Source: Parafrankia irregularis (lineage in GTDB: Bacteria > Actinomycetota > Actinomycetes > Frankiales > Frankiaceae). From it: 64,000 nucleotides of DNA. The notes beneath the pieces were generated by a model. That model had not been told where the DNA came from. It made no database searches and worked only from the letters and a program-made list of their open reading frames with translations. Within the stretch, counting starts at the first letter, position 1. Every line of letters starts with the position of its first letter. Positions 33,580-42,926 of the stretch are shown in pieces. Location: assembly GCF_001536285.1 (NCBI RefSeq), contig NZ_FAOZ01000002.1:1-64000 (forward strand), written 5' to 3'. The position numbers and the translations under genes are program-made.

Positions 33580-36500
33580 TTATCCGCCCGCCGGCGGGGT
33601 CGGCTCCGGCGTCGGCGCGGGCGGCGGCTCGGTGGTCTCCGGCGGATCCGGGATCGGCTCCGGATCCGTCGTCGGCGGGTCGGTTGTCTGCGGCGTGGTC
33701 GGTTCGGTTGTCGGCGTCGACGGGTCGGTTGTCGGCGTGGTCGGTTCGGGCGTTGGAGTCGTCGGTTCGGTCTCCGGCGGACCCGTGGTCTCGCTGGGGG
33801 GTGGCGACGTTGTTGTCGGGGGCGGGCCGCCGCTGTCCAGGGTGACCTCGTCGTGGGCGGTTGAGCTGCCGGCCGCGTTCCTCGCTTCGACGGTGATTCC
33901 GTAGGTCCCACCGAGAACGCCGTCGACGACGATGGTGGTCGAGAGCGCCGTCGTGACGCTGTTCTGCGCGTCCTGGCCGCCGACGCCCGGAAACGTCTGC
34001 GAGACGGAGTACTGCTCCACGTAGGTGTTGGTCGGCGGGGTCAGGGTCCAGGTGATCTGGGTGCCGACGACCGTCCCGGTGATGACGACCGCGGCGGGCG
34101 TGGTGCAGCCCATGCCGGTGACCGGGTCGGAGGTCAGGGCTCCGCCTGTGCCGGTGGCCGTCACCGTGACGGTGATCTGGCTGCAGTCGGTGGTACGGAA
34201 GGAGATCCGGTCAGCCTGCGGCTGCACGCTGAAACCGGCGCCGCCACCGCCGTCCGTGTAGGACCACGCGTAGGTGACCGACCCGTCCGTGACCGGATCT
34301 TTGACGACGACACTGAAGCCGAAGCCGTCGGCGGGTTGCACCTCGAGCACCGGCTTCTCGGGAGCGCACAGGCCGACCGACTGCGGGTCGAGTTCGCCTG
34401 GGTCGAGGACCTGTGGGTTGGCCGGGGTCTCGGTGCCGTCGGCGGCGTAGGCGGTGAGAGTCAGGTTGAAGCCGTCGCAGGTCGACGGGATCACGTCGAA
34501 GATCCTTTCCGTGATCGGGGTGACCTGGACGTCCGCCCGGTCGGCGGTGAGACCGAAGCGGGCGGTCGGTGCGCCGCCCGTGCCGGGGGCCGCCTCGACG
34601 CGCCAGCGGTCGCCGGCGGCGGTCACGGTCATGGTGGGGACGGCCGGTGCACCCGAACCGATGATCGTGACCTGCTGGCTGGCGCGGCTGGTGTTCCCTG
34701 CCTGGTCGGTCACGGTTGCCGACACGACGAAGGTTGCTCCGGGCTGGGCGGACTCGTAGGTGTGGGTGGCGCTCGCCGCCGCCCCCGGGCCGCCGGCCGC
34801 GGTGCCGTCGCCGAAGTCGAAGGCGTAGCCGGCGATCGGGGCCGTGCCCGCGGTGGAGCCGGAGGCGTCCGCGGTGATGTGCAGCGGCGCCTCGCCGCTC
34901 GCCGGTGTCACCGTCAGTCGTGCGACGAGCAGGTTCGTCGGCGGCGCGTCGATCGGTGCCGTTCCCGGTGGGGCGGCGGCGTTCTCGACCGATGGTGTGC
35001 CGCGGCGGTCGACGGTGAGGTGCACGGCGGGGGTGGCGCGGCGGCCGTCCGCGAGGACGGCGTGCGCGACGACCAGGTAGTTCCCCAACTGGGACCAGGC
35101 GTGGCTCGCCTGGCTGCCGCTGCCGGTCGTGCCGTCGCCGAAGGACCAGGTCGCGCCCGCGATCCGGGTTCCGTCCCGGGCGGCGAGGCGCAGTGTGACC
35201 GGCTGGCCGATCCGGACCCGGACCGCCGACACCTGGATCGTCACCTCGGGGTCGCTGGTTTCGGCGCCGTCCGAAGTGTTCTTCACGTCGCTGATGCGCG
35301 GGGAGGGGGCGGTGTCGGGCAGCGGTGCCGTCGCGGGTTGCGCGCCGCCGTCCGTGCTGCTGTCGCCAGCGCCTGCGCCGCTGGTCGCGGAGCCGCCGGC
35401 GAGGCCGTCACCGGGCCGGTCCGGGTTGTACTTCTCGATGACCCGCACGCTGCCGTCGAGGCGGATCGCGCCGGCCCGGAAGCTGGACGGGTCGTTGAAG
35501 AAGATGAACGGGCCCTGCGTGACCAGCTCGAACCGGGTGCCGGCGGGCAGCACCTCGGGCCGGGCGACGACCCGGCGCTGGTCGACGTCGACGACGATGA
35601 CATGCCCGTCGGTGAAGTCGGGGAGGAACACCCGGCCGGCGGCCTCCCGCGGCTGGCCCAGGTCGTGGCCTGCCGCGGCGAGATCCACGACGGTGTCGCA
35701 ACGCCCCGTCGCAAGATTGCTGATCACCAGCGTGCCGTGCTGGCCGCTGGCCGCGTACACCACCGGACGGCTCGTGCTGCCGAGGATCACCACCGACCGG
35801 TCGGTGGCCGTCGTCTCCAGGCAGGTGCTGGCATCGGGCCCGATTTCGGCACCGCCTCCGTCGCTTCCGCTGCCGCCGCTGCCTCCGCCTCCGCTGGCGT
35901 CGTCGCCGCTGGCGCCGCCTCCGCTGGCGTCGTCGCCGCTGGCGCCGCCTCCGCCGCCGGTGTCGCCGACCGCGTGGACGGTGCGGGCCGCCGGGTCGAC
36001 CACGGCCGGCCGGTCGCCGGCGAGGACGAGCTGGCTGCTGGCGGCGACACCGGCGCGGGTCCGGCCCTTCCCGCCGTGCTCGTCGAGCCGCACCAGGTCG
36101 CCGTTGTCGCGGTCGATCAGCCACAGCCGGCCGGAGCTGTCGGTGACCGCGCTGCCCGACCCGGCGCGCGCCGCGACCGACTGCAGCGAACGTGCCTGCA
36201 GGGTGCCAGGGTCGGCGGTCGTGACCAGGCCCGACTCCTCGTCGACGACGTAGGTCGCGGCGCTGGTCGGAAACACCCGCAGCTGTCGCTGGCCCGAACC
36301 GAACCGGACTGGTTCGGAGGCTTCGTACGTCGCGCCGTCGATGCGCAGCACACTGCCCGCCGTGCGGTTGACGACGTAGGCGTCCGGCCCCGACTGCGCG
36401 GACGTCAGATCCCCGCTGCCGACGGCGACCTTGGTCACCACCTGGGACGACGCACCGTCGACGAGCGCGGCCTGGCCGGTGGCGGAGGACACCAGCCAGG

Positions 36501-36687
36501 CCGCGCCGTCCTCGACGGCCAGCAGCCTGCCCGGCACCCCGCCGGCCTGGCCGACGAGCACCGCCCCACCGGCGAGCAGCGCCAGCGCGACCACCACCCG
36601 CAGCATGTTCCGGGGCCGCGGCACCTTCCGGGGCCCGCGCACGTTCGGGGGCCGGCGCACCTTCGGGGGCCGGCGCAGGTTCGTCAT
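33580..36687 (-). CDS. Large extracellular protein: beta-propeller, PKD domains, Pro/Thr tail
   Basis: The 1035-residue protein starts with a basic repeat (RRPPKVRRPPNVRGPRKV), then a membrane helix (about 28-48). Propeller-like repeats follow to about 430 (AYVVNRTAGSVLRIDG, TYVVDEESGLVTTAD, RLWLIDRDNGDLVRLDEH). Two PKD modules have WSFGDGTTGSGSQ and FDFGDGTAAGG. Fibronectin/Ig-like segments lead to a Thr/Pro/Glu tail of about 85 residues with no LPXTG. The ATG overlaps the TgpA-like stop (ATGA), so it belongs to the MoxR operon. It is probably a surface-exposed structural or sensing protein. Confidence 0.85.
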   Translation of the reverse strand: MTNLRRPPKVRRPPNVRGPRKVPRPRNMLRVVVALALLAGGAVLVGQAGGVPGRLLAVEDGAAWLVSSATGQAALVDGASSQVVTKVAVGSGDLTSAQSGPDAYVVNRTAGSVLRIDGATYEASEPVRFGSGQRQLRVFPTSAATYVVDEESGLVTTADPGTLQARSLQSVAARAGSGSAVTDSSGRLWLIDRDNGDLVRLDEHGGKGRTRAGVAASSQLVLAGDRPAVVDPAARTVHAVGDTGGGGGASGDDASGGGASGDDASGGGGSGGSGSDGGGAEIGPDASTCLETTATDRSVVILGSTSRPVVYAASGQHGTLVISNLATGRCDTVVDLAAAGHDLGQPREAAGRVFLPDFTDGHVIVVDVDQRRVVARPEVLPAGTRFELVTQGPFIFFNDPSSFRAGAIRLDGSVRVIEKYNPDRPGDGLAGGSATSGAGAGDSSTDGGAQPATAPLPDTAPSPRISDVKNTSDGAETSDPEVTIQVSAVRVRIGQPVTLRLAARDGTRIAGATWSFGDGTTGSGSQASHAWSQLGNYLVVAHAVLADGRRATPAVHLTVDRRGTPSVENAAAPPGTAPIDAPPTNLLVARLTVTPASGEAPLHITADASGSTAGTAPIAGYAFDFGDGTAAGGPGAAASATHTYESAQPGATFVVSATVTDQAGNTSRASQQVTIIGSGAPAVPTMTVTAAGDRWRVEAAPGTGGAPTARFGLTADRADVQVTPITERIFDVIPSTCDGFNLTLTAYAADGTETPANPQVLDPGELDPQSVGLCAPEKPVLEVQPADGFGFSVVVKDPVTDGSVTYAWSYTDGGGGAGFSVQPQADRISFRTTDCSQITVTVTATGTGGALTSDPVTGMGCTTPAAVVITGTVVGTQITWTLTPPTNTYVEQYSVSQTFPGVGGQDAQNSVTTALSTTIVVDGVLGGTYGITVEARNAAGSSTAHDEVTLDSGGPPPTTTSPPPSETTGPPETEPTTPTPEPTTPTTDPSTPTTEPTTPQTTDPPTTDPEPIPDPPETTEPPPAPTPEPTPPAGG

Positions 36688-39275
36688 CGCGTCACCTCGT
36701 GTACGTCCCTCGGCCGGCCCGAGCGGGAGCGGGAGTCAGAGCGGGAGCGGGGCAGCAGCGGGCGCGGGTCGAGCGCGGCCCGCGCCCGTGCACCGTGCCC
36801 GTGCCAGCCGTGCCCGGGCCGACGTCCGAGATCGTTGATGGTCAGGTCGGTCAGGTGCCAGGCCTGGCGGGCGTCGTCCTCGCCCGGCTCGGCGGCGGCG
36901 AAAAGCGCCATCGTGACCAGCGGCGCCAGCGCCTCGAGATGGTGCGCCGCCGGGGCGCAGCCGGGCAGAGCCCCGGCGTGGCCGCAGACCTGCCGCGGGG
37001 TGAGCGCGGCGGTGCCGGTCAGGCCGTGTTCGGCGAGCCGGTCGCCGACCTCCCGCCAGGCGGCCTCGATCCGCGTGGTCGGGGTGCCGGTGCGCCGCCG
37101 TCGTCGCCGGCGGCGACGCTTCTCCACCGGGACCAGCGCGACCAGCAGCACCGGCACGGTGGCCGCCGCGGCGGCGTAGCCGAGCCACGTCCAGCTCCGG
37201 CCGGTGCCCGTGCCGCCGCCGGCGCCCGTGCCGGCCGGGTCGAGCTGGGGGACGACGACCGGGGTCACCACATCCACGCTCTGTTCCTGCTGGCCGGTGT
37301 CGGCGCCGGTCGCGCGGTCGACCGGGGGCAGCGCGAGCCCGAGCCGGCTGACGTCGGTGGGCTCGAACGGGACCCAGCCGAGCCCGTCGAGCGCAACCTC
37401 CGGCCAGGCGTGGGCCTGTCGGGTCGTCACGTGGAAGGTCCCCTGGCCGTCACCGGACTGTTCGTCCAGCAGGTAGCCGACCGCGATCCGGGTCGGGAAC
37501 CCCTGGGTGCGGGCGAGGATGGCGAAGGCGGCGGCGTGCTGCTCGGCGTAGCCACGGCGGTCCGCGTCCGACCCGGGCCCCGACCCGGAACCCGTGCCCG
37601 TGCCCGATGCGGCTGTCGTGCCGCTGGCTGCTGTCCTGCCGGCGTCGAGCAGGCGGGTCACGGCGCCGTACGAGTGGCCCGGCCGGGCGTCCCCGTCGTA
37701 CGGGAAACGCTGCGGGTCACGCAGGTAGCGTTCCAGCGCGAGCAGCTTGTCGTAGGACGTCGCCGCCGTCCCCATCACCTCGTCGGCGAGCTGCGTCAGC
37801 TCGGGGGCCAGGCCTGGCGGCAGCGCCACCGCACCGTCCGTCGCGGGCCCGATCGCCGCGCGGGCGAGACGGAGGTCCTCCGCGCCGGGGGTGGCGACCT
37901 CGGCCCGCAGCTGGTAGCCGTCGCCGTCGCGCGGGACGGACGTCGCCGCGACGGCACCCGACTCGGCCTGGACGGAGATCTCCCGCCCGTGCAGCGTGAC
38001 CGGCACACCGACCTGCGGCAGCAGGGTGCGGTCCCAGGCCTCGATCGACACGTCCAGGCCCACCTGGGCGGTGGGGACCGTCACGGCCGGGCCGTCCTGG
38101 GGCAGGGTGCTGCCGGCGCGCAGGAAGAGCCCGGCGTCGCGCCAGGTCGCCCCGTCGAAGTCGCCGAGCGCGGCGATGCGCAGCCGGTCCACGGGGAGGC
38201 GTCCGGTGCTGGTGGAGAGCCGCGCGGTGAACAGCGAGCGCGGCGGATTCGTCCGCAGCTCGACCTGCACCTGGGCGAGCGGGTCGAGCAGCGGTGTCGC
38301 CTCGACCGGTGGGGTCCGATGCTCCCTCGGGTCGAAGCGCCCATCGCCGTCGGCGAGGGGGAGGACGGCCGCGCCGACGGTCGCGACCGCGGCGGCGGCG
38401 GCGACCAGCGGCAGCCCGAGCACCAGCACTGACGCCGACGGGCCGGAACCCTCCTGTCCGTCCGCTTCGCCGGACTGCGACGCCCGCAGCAGCACCAGCA
38501 CGAGCGCGGTGCAGGTGAGGCATCCGGTGAGCAGCAGCTGGGACCGTTCACCGGCCGCGGTGACGATCAGGGTGAGAACCTCGGCGAGCACCGCGGGTAG
38601 CAGCGGGAGCAGCACCGCCTGGGTGCGCAGGACCAGCGCGACGGCGGCGAACGTGGCCGCCCACAGCAGCAGGCTCGGGGCGAGCAGCAGCTCGCCGGTC
38701 GGGTCGGCGGGCAGCCCGACGGTCAGCAGGTCCGCCCAGCCGTCGCGCAGCGCGTCGGTGAAGGCCGACGGCGCGGCGCCGCCGCGGGCGCCGAACAGGG
38801 CGAGCGGCGCGAACAGCAGCCAGCCTCCGGCGGCGACCGCCACGATCGCGTCGATCTTCAGGCGGGCGGATGTCGCCGCGGCCAGCACGCCTGCCAGCAG
38901 CACCGCGCCGCCGAGCGGCGCCAGGAACGCGGTGCCCGCGAAGAAGCCACGGTAGGTCGCCGCCACCTGCGCCATCAGCAGGACGACCACGGCGGCCTGC
39001 GTGAACCGACGGCCCAGGGGCCGGGCCTTCGAGCCCACTGCCGTGGGTGCCACAGCGGTGGCCGCGGCCGCCGGCACAGACGCAGACGAGGACGGGGCGG
39101 CGGGCATCGGTATCGGCATGGGTACCGCAGGCAGTGGACCCGGTGGTCGTCCCGCGGTCGGCGGTGCCAGCAGCGTGGCCGCGTCGGAGATGTCCGCAAG
39201 GGCGAGATCTCGTTGCCGCCCCGCGGCGCCCCCGGGCAGCGCACCGGCGCCCGGTACCTGCGTCTCGCGGCTCAA
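36684..39275 (-). CDS. TgpA-like multi-pass membrane protein with transglutaminase-fold domain
   Basis: The 863-residue protein starts with TTG overlapping the DUF58 stop. About six membrane helices occupy residues 90-300; a transglutaminase-like domain follows, with FPTRIAVGYLLDE, RQAHAWPEVALDGLGWVPFEPT; then another helix with basic RRRRRRRRRTGTP, and a C-terminal cytoplasmic domain (LTPRQVCGHAGALPG). The His and Glu/Asp positions are present, but where the catalytic Cys is expected the sequence is AEQHAAAFAILA, with no Cys. It may be a non-catalytic member. Confidence 0.88.
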   Translation of the reverse strand: MSRETQVPGAGALPGGAAGRQRDLALADISDAATLLAPPTAGRPPGPLPAVPMPIPMPAAPSSSASVPAAAATAVAPTAVGSKARPLGRRFTQAAVVVLLMAQVAATYRGFFAGTAFLAPLGGAVLLAGVLAAATSARLKIDAIVAVAAGGWLLFAPLALFGARGGAAPSAFTDALRDGWADLLTVGLPADPTGELLLAPSLLLWAATFAAVALVLRTQAVLLPLLPAVLAEVLTLIVTAAGERSQLLLTGCLTCTALVLVLLRASQSGEADGQEGSGPSASVLVLGLPLVAAAAAVATVGAAVLPLADGDGRFDPREHRTPPVEATPLLDPLAQVQVELRTNPPRSLFTARLSTSTGRLPVDRLRIAALGDFDGATWRDAGLFLRAGSTLPQDGPAVTVPTAQVGLDVSIEAWDRTLLPQVGVPVTLHGREISVQAESGAVAATSVPRDGDGYQLRAEVATPGAEDLRLARAAIGPATDGAVALPPGLAPELTQLADEVMGTAATSYDKLLALERYLRDPQRFPYDGDARPGHSYGAVTRLLDAGRTAASGTTAASGTGTGSGSGPGSDADRRGYAEQHAAAFAILARTQGFPTRIAVGYLLDEQSGDGQGTFHVTTRQAHAWPEVALDGLGWVPFEPTDVSRLGLALPPVDRATGADTGQQEQSVDVVTPVVVPQLDPAGTGAGGGTGTGRSWTWLGYAAAAATVPVLLVALVPVEKRRRRRRRRRTGTPTTRIEAAWREVGDRLAEHGLTGTAALTPRQVCGHAGALPGCAPAAHHLEALAPLVTMALFAAAEPGEDDARQAWHLTDLTINDLGRRPGHGWHGHGARARAALDPRPLLPRSRSDSRSRSGRPRDVHEVTR

Positions 39276-40513
39276 CGGGCCACCCGCGTGTTCCAGGCGG
39301 CCACGAAATCCTCGCTGGTGCGCACGTTGAGCACCAGCGCCCCGCGAACCGCCGGGCCGGGCCGCCCCGGTGCCGCACCGACCTGGACGAGAGTCACCAT
39401 CGCGAACCGTGGGCGGACCGCCGACACCGTGGCCGCGGCGGCCGCGGCCGGCTGACCGGTCACGATCCCGAGCACGACACCGCCGTCGCGGGGGACCATC
39501 CCCGTCAGTGCGGTCAGGCCCGGGTCGTCCGCACGGGCCTCGACCCCGGCGAGCAGGTCGAGGACCGCCATCGGCGCCCCTTCGCCCCGCTGGGCGACCG
39601 CGCGCTGGCCACCGGTCGTATGCACCTCGACGGGAAAGCCGTGCGTCACCGCGGCGGCGGCGAGCGAGGCGGCGATGCGCACCGCGTCCTCGAAGTGGCC
39701 GTGCACCTGTACCTGTCCCCGGCCGCGGCCATCGCCGGCGCTGTGACCGGCGCCGTCACCGCGGCGGCCGTCGTTCGCACGGCCGCCGTTCGGGGCGTCC
39801 AGGTAGGGAGCGGCGCTGGTGTCGAGCACGACCAGCATCCGCGGCTCGCGGGGCACGACGTTGTGGCGGACCATGAACTTGCCGGCCCGCGCGGTGGAAC
39901 GCCAGTGGATGAGACGCAGGTCGTCGCCGCGGACGTAGTCGCGCAGGCCGTGGAAGGCCACGCCGCCCGGCGCGGCGGCGGCGGTGGTCGGTCCGTCCAG
40001 GTCCGGTGATCCGCCGGTCGGCAGCGGCACCACCGGCAGCAGCTTCGGGTACACCCGCAGCACCGACCGGGACGGGAACCCCCGCCGCAGATGCATCAGC
40101 CGCAGCGGGTCGGCGTGCCCGAGGGTCAGCGGCCCGACCTCGAAGACGCCGCGCTGGGCCGTCGGCAGCTGGTATTCGGCCTGCTGGCAGCCGCCCGGCG
40201 GCAGGCTCGCCACCGTGATCCCGACCCGCTGCCCGCCCACCGACTCGCCGACGACCATCGGTGGGGAGCGACGTCGCGCCGTGTTGGTCACGACCAGGAC
40301 GCCGCGGGCCGTCCCGCCCTCGGCGACCCGGTCCGGACGGATCTCGCGCTCGATCGTCACCTCGGGCCTGGCGAGCATCCAGCCGGCGGCCGCGGCCACG
40401 ACCGTCACCGCGCCCAGCCCGAGAACGACCAGCTCCGGATAGTCGAGCAGGATCCCCGCTACGAGGAGCACCGCCGCGGCCACGATCATCGTGGCACCGG
40501 ATCGCGTGATCAC
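39272..40513 (-). CDS. DUF58 domain-containing protein
   Basis: The 413-residue protein has two N-terminal membrane helices (MIVAAAVLLVAGILLDYP, LGLGAVTVVAAAAGWML) and a DUF58 segment: GLRDYVRGDDLRLIHWRSTARAGKFMVRHNVVPREPRMLVVLDTSAA, the von Willebrand A-like start. A Gly/Asp/Arg-rich insertion interrupts the domain after YLDAPNGGR. DUF58 proteins accompany MoxR AAA+ ATPases and TgpA. The GTG overlaps the moxR stop (GTGA). Confidence 0.92.
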   Translation of the reverse strand: MITRSGATMIVAAAVLLVAGILLDYPELVVLGLGAVTVVAAAAGWMLARPEVTIEREIRPDRVAEGGTARGVLVVTNTARRRSPPMVVGESVGGQRVGITVASLPPGGCQQAEYQLPTAQRGVFEVGPLTLGHADPLRLMHLRRGFPSRSVLRVYPKLLPVVPLPTGGSPDLDGPTTAAAAPGGVAFHGLRDYVRGDDLRLIHWRSTARAGKFMVRHNVVPREPRMLVVLDTSAAPYLDAPNGGRANDGRRGDGAGHSAGDGRGRGQVQVHGHFEDAVRIAASLAAAAVTHGFPVEVHTTGGQRAVAQRGEGAPMAVLDLLAGVEARADDPGLTALTGMVPRDGGVVLGIVTGQPAAAAAATVSAVRPRFAMVTLVQVGAAPGRPGPAVRGALVLNVRTSEDFVAAWNTRVAR

Positions 40514-41493
40514 CGCATCGCCAGCCGCTGGTTCGGGACCGGGACCGACGCGAGCGTCTCACCGAGCAGGTCGACGGCACGCAGGCCCGACATCTCCGCC
40601 TCGGGACGCAGCAGCACCCGGTGCGCGAGAACGGACGGTGCCAGCGCCTTGACGTCGTCCGGCGTCGCGTAGGTGCGGCCGTCGGCAGCCGCGTGCGCCT
40701 GCGCGGCGGCGGCGAGCGCCAGCGCACCGCGGGTGCTCACCCCGAGGCGCACCTCGGGCCGGCGCCGGGTGGCGTCGGCGAGCGTGACGATGTACCCCAG
40801 CAGCTGCGCGGACAGGTGCACCCGCCGGGCGATCCCGATCATGCGTTCGACGTCGGCCGTGGTCAGAACGGGCGTCACCGCGGCGGCGGACTGGCCGCCT
40901 CGGCGGTTCGCCAGCACCTCCACCTCGGCCGCGTGGTCGGGGTAGCCGAGCGTGAGGCGCATCATGAACCGGTCGATCTGCGCCTCGGGCAGGTCGTACG
41001 TCCCGCCGTGCTCGACCGGGTTCTGGGTGGCGACGACGACGAACGGGCGCGGTACCGCGAGCGGCTGGCCGTCCACGGTGACCTGCTGTTCCTCCATGAC
41101 CTCCAGCAGGGCCGACTGTGTCTTCGGCGAGGCGCGGTTCACCTCGTCGGCCAGAATGATGTTGCCGAAGATCGGGCCCGCCTGGAACTCGAAGGCCTTC
41201 TTCTCCTGGTTCCACACCTGCACGCCGGTGACGTCGGTGGGCAGCAGGTCGGGCGTGAACTGGATCCGCCGCATCGTGCCGGCGACCGAGTTCGCCACCG
41301 CCTTCGCCAGCGACGTCTTGCCCGTTCCGGGGACGTCGTCGATCAGCACGTGGCCCTCGGCCGCCATGCACACGGTGACGAGCCGAACGATCTCGGTCTT
41401 GCCCCGGATCAACGTCTCCACGTTGCGGACGAGTGCCGCGCAGCGTTCCGCGAACCAGGTGGCCTCGCTCGCGTCCACCAGAGATTCCGTCAT
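40510..41493 (-). CDS. moxR: MoxR-family AAA+ ATPase
   Basis: From the ATG at 41493 (41496 is adjacent) the product is 327 residues. Walker A is VPGTGKT (Lys59), Walker B IILADEVNRASPKTQSALLEVMEE, sensor VVATQNPVEHGGTYDLPEAQIDRFMMRL, and an arginine-finger region follows. MoxR ATPases act as chaperone-like assembly factors with DUF58/VWA proteins. The order STPK-moxR-DUF58-tgpA, with overlapping ends, is the usual cluster plus a kinase. Confidence 0.95.
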   Translation of the reverse strand: MTESLVDASEATWFAERCAALVRNVETLIRGKTEIVRLVTVCMAAEGHVLIDDVPGTGKTSLAKAVANSVAGTMRRIQFTPDLLPTDVTGVQVWNQEKKAFEFQAGPIFGNIILADEVNRASPKTQSALLEVMEEQQVTVDGQPLAVPRPFVVVATQNPVEHGGTYDLPEAQIDRFMMRLTLGYPDHAAEVEVLANRRGGQSAAAVTPVLTTADVERMIGIARRVHLSAQLLGYIVTLADATRRRPEVRLGVSTRGALALAAAAQAHAAADGRTYATPDDVKALAPSVLAHRVLLRPEAEMSGLRAVDLLGETLASVPVPNQRLAMR

Positions 41494-41506
41494 CATTCCC
41501 CCGTTC

Positions 41507-41532
41507 GGGGCGGCAGGCCTTCTCCTGCCGCC
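41507..41532 (-). promoter_or_regulatory. Perfect hairpin in the moxR leader
   Basis: Arms GGGCGGCAGG (41507-41516) and CCTGCCGCCC (41523-41532) match perfectly around a 6-nt loop, in the 107-bp gap between the kinase stop and moxR. On the transcript it ends 13 nt upstream of the moxR ATG, close to its ribosome binding site. It could attenuate moxR relative to the kinase, or be a processing site or weak terminator. Confidence 0.6.
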
Positions 41533-41603
41533 CAGCGTCTTCACCGGGCCTGGCCCGGGCCCTGGCCCTGGCGGGTATGCCGGTACTCCGCCCACGGCCG
41601 GAG

Positions 41604-42926
41604 TCACCTGGCCAGCGCCACCACCGCGGCCACCAGCAGGCCGACCGAACCGAGCAGCACCGTCACGGCGACCGCCGCGCGGACGCCGAACCTGCGGTAG
41701 CCGACATCGGACCCGGTGTGGACCACCACCCGCGGCTCGTCCCCGACCACCTGTTGCAGCGCACCCGTGGGGCGGGGCGCAGCGGCCGGCCGCGGGAACG
41801 CCCGCGCAGTGGCAGGCACCGGTCCGGGCACGACCACAGTCGCCGGCGCGGGCAACGGCGCGGGCAACGGCGCAGGTGCTGGCCCTGGGGCAGGCAGCGG
41901 CGCGGGCGCAGGCAGCGGCGCGGGCGCAGGCAGCGGCGCTGGCGCAGGCAGCGGCGCTGGCGCTGGCGGCAACGGCAACAGCAAGGCAGCCGGTGCAGCA
42001 GTCCGTGCCGGCGGCGGGATCTTGACTGTGACCGCGTCACCTGCGGCGAGAGCGCGGATGTCGTCATCCAGAGCCAGCGTCATGCCCGCGCGTTCCAGCC
42101 AGCCCGGCCCGAGCGAGTCGTAGGCCGCGCGGGCCAGCGCGGCGGAGAACTCGCGGGCCGTCTGGTACCTGTCGGCGGGGCGCTTTCCCAGCGCGCGGAG
42201 CACGACGGCGCCGAGTGGCGCCGGTGCGGTGTGCAGCGGCTGCGGTATCTCGTCCAGATGGCTGCGCCGCAGCCCTTCGAAGGACTGCGCGTCGGTCGGC
42301 GCCGCCCGGAACGGCGGCCGGCCGGCGAGCAGCTCGTAGAGAATGACGGCGAGCGCGTACAGGTCGGTGGACGGCGTCAGCCGTCCGGCCAGGAACTGTT
42401 CCGGTGCCATGTACCGCGGGGTTCCGACGGCGGTCGCCGTCTGCAGCGCGGTGCCGGCGTACTCGCGGGCGATTCCGAAGTCGGCGACCTTGAGCTGCCC
42501 GCTGTTCGTGAACAGGACGTTCGCCGGCTTCACATCCCGGTGCAGCACGCCCTGCCCGTGGGCGTATCCGAGGGCCGCGGCCGTGGCGAGACCCGCCGCG
42601 CACACCTGTTCCGTGGACAGCCCGCGGGTGGCCCGCCCGCGCAGGGTGCCGCCGCCGAGCAGCTCCATGACGATGAACGCGGAGCCGTTCTGCTGAATGT
42701 AGTCGTACACCTGCACCACGTGCGGATGCTCGACCCTGGCCAGGGTGAGGGCCTCCGCCTTGGCGTCACCGTCGCCATCGGCACCGTGCACGACTTTGAC
42801 GGCCACCTCGCGATGGAGCCGGTTCTGGCCGGCGAAAACCACACCGAAAGCGCCGTGGCCGATCTCGTTGCCTATCTGGTAGCCGGGTAATGCGGCCATG
42901 ATCAGATCACGGTTGTCGGTCACCAT
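41604..42926 (-). CDS. PknB-type Ser/Thr protein kinase with Pro/Ala linker and C-terminal membrane helix
   Basis: The ATG at 42926 follows a G-rich ribosome binding site and gives 440 residues. The kinase has the P-loop IGHGAFGVVF, Lys44, HRDVKPANV (129-137), DFG and GTPRYMAPEQ. An intermediate Pro/Ala/Leu repeat (PAPLPAPAPLPAP, about residues 315-360) and a single C-terminal helix (AVAVTVLLGSVGLLVAAVVALA) follow, leaving almost nothing outside the membrane, so no external sensor domain is present. It leads the MoxR operon and may phosphorylate its products. Confidence 0.93.
   Translation of the reverse strand: MVTDNRDLIMAALPGYQIGNEIGHGAFGVVFAGQNRLHREVAVKVVHGADGDGDAKAEALTLARVEHPHVVQVYDYIQQNGSAFIVMELLGGGTLRGRATRGLSTEQVCAAGLATAAALGYAHGQGVLHRDVKPANVLFTNSGQLKVADFGIAREYAGTALQTATAVGTPRYMAPEQFLAGRLTPSTDLYALAVILYELLAGRPPFRAAPTDAQSFEGLRRSHLDEIPQPLHTAPAPLGAVVLRALGKRPADRYQTAREFSAALARAAYDSLGPGWLERAGMTLALDDDIRALAAGDAVTVKIPPPARTAAPAALLLPLPPAPAPLPAPAPLPAPAPLPAPAPLPAPGPAPAPLPAPLPAPATVVVPGPVPATARAFPRPAAAPRPTGALQQVVGDEPRVVVHTGSDVGYRRFGVRAAVAVTVLLGSVGLLVAAVVALAR
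41840..41970 (-). repeat. In-frame tandem repeat encoding PAPLPA units
   Basis: Degenerate 18-bp units (plus-strand GGCGCGGGCGCAGGCAGC) repeat through the kinase linker, encoding alternating Pro/Ala/Leu. Such linkers are extended and rigid. Confidence 0.8.

Noticed and set aside
34336-37179. Plus-strand open frame of about 947 codons.
   Set aside because: It is antisense to the propeller/PKD and TgpA genes and has biased, Arg/Gly/Val-rich composition without any domain.
41433-42890. Plus-strand open frame of 485 codons.
   Set aside because: It is antisense to the Ser/Thr kinase, whose catalytic motifs are unambiguous.
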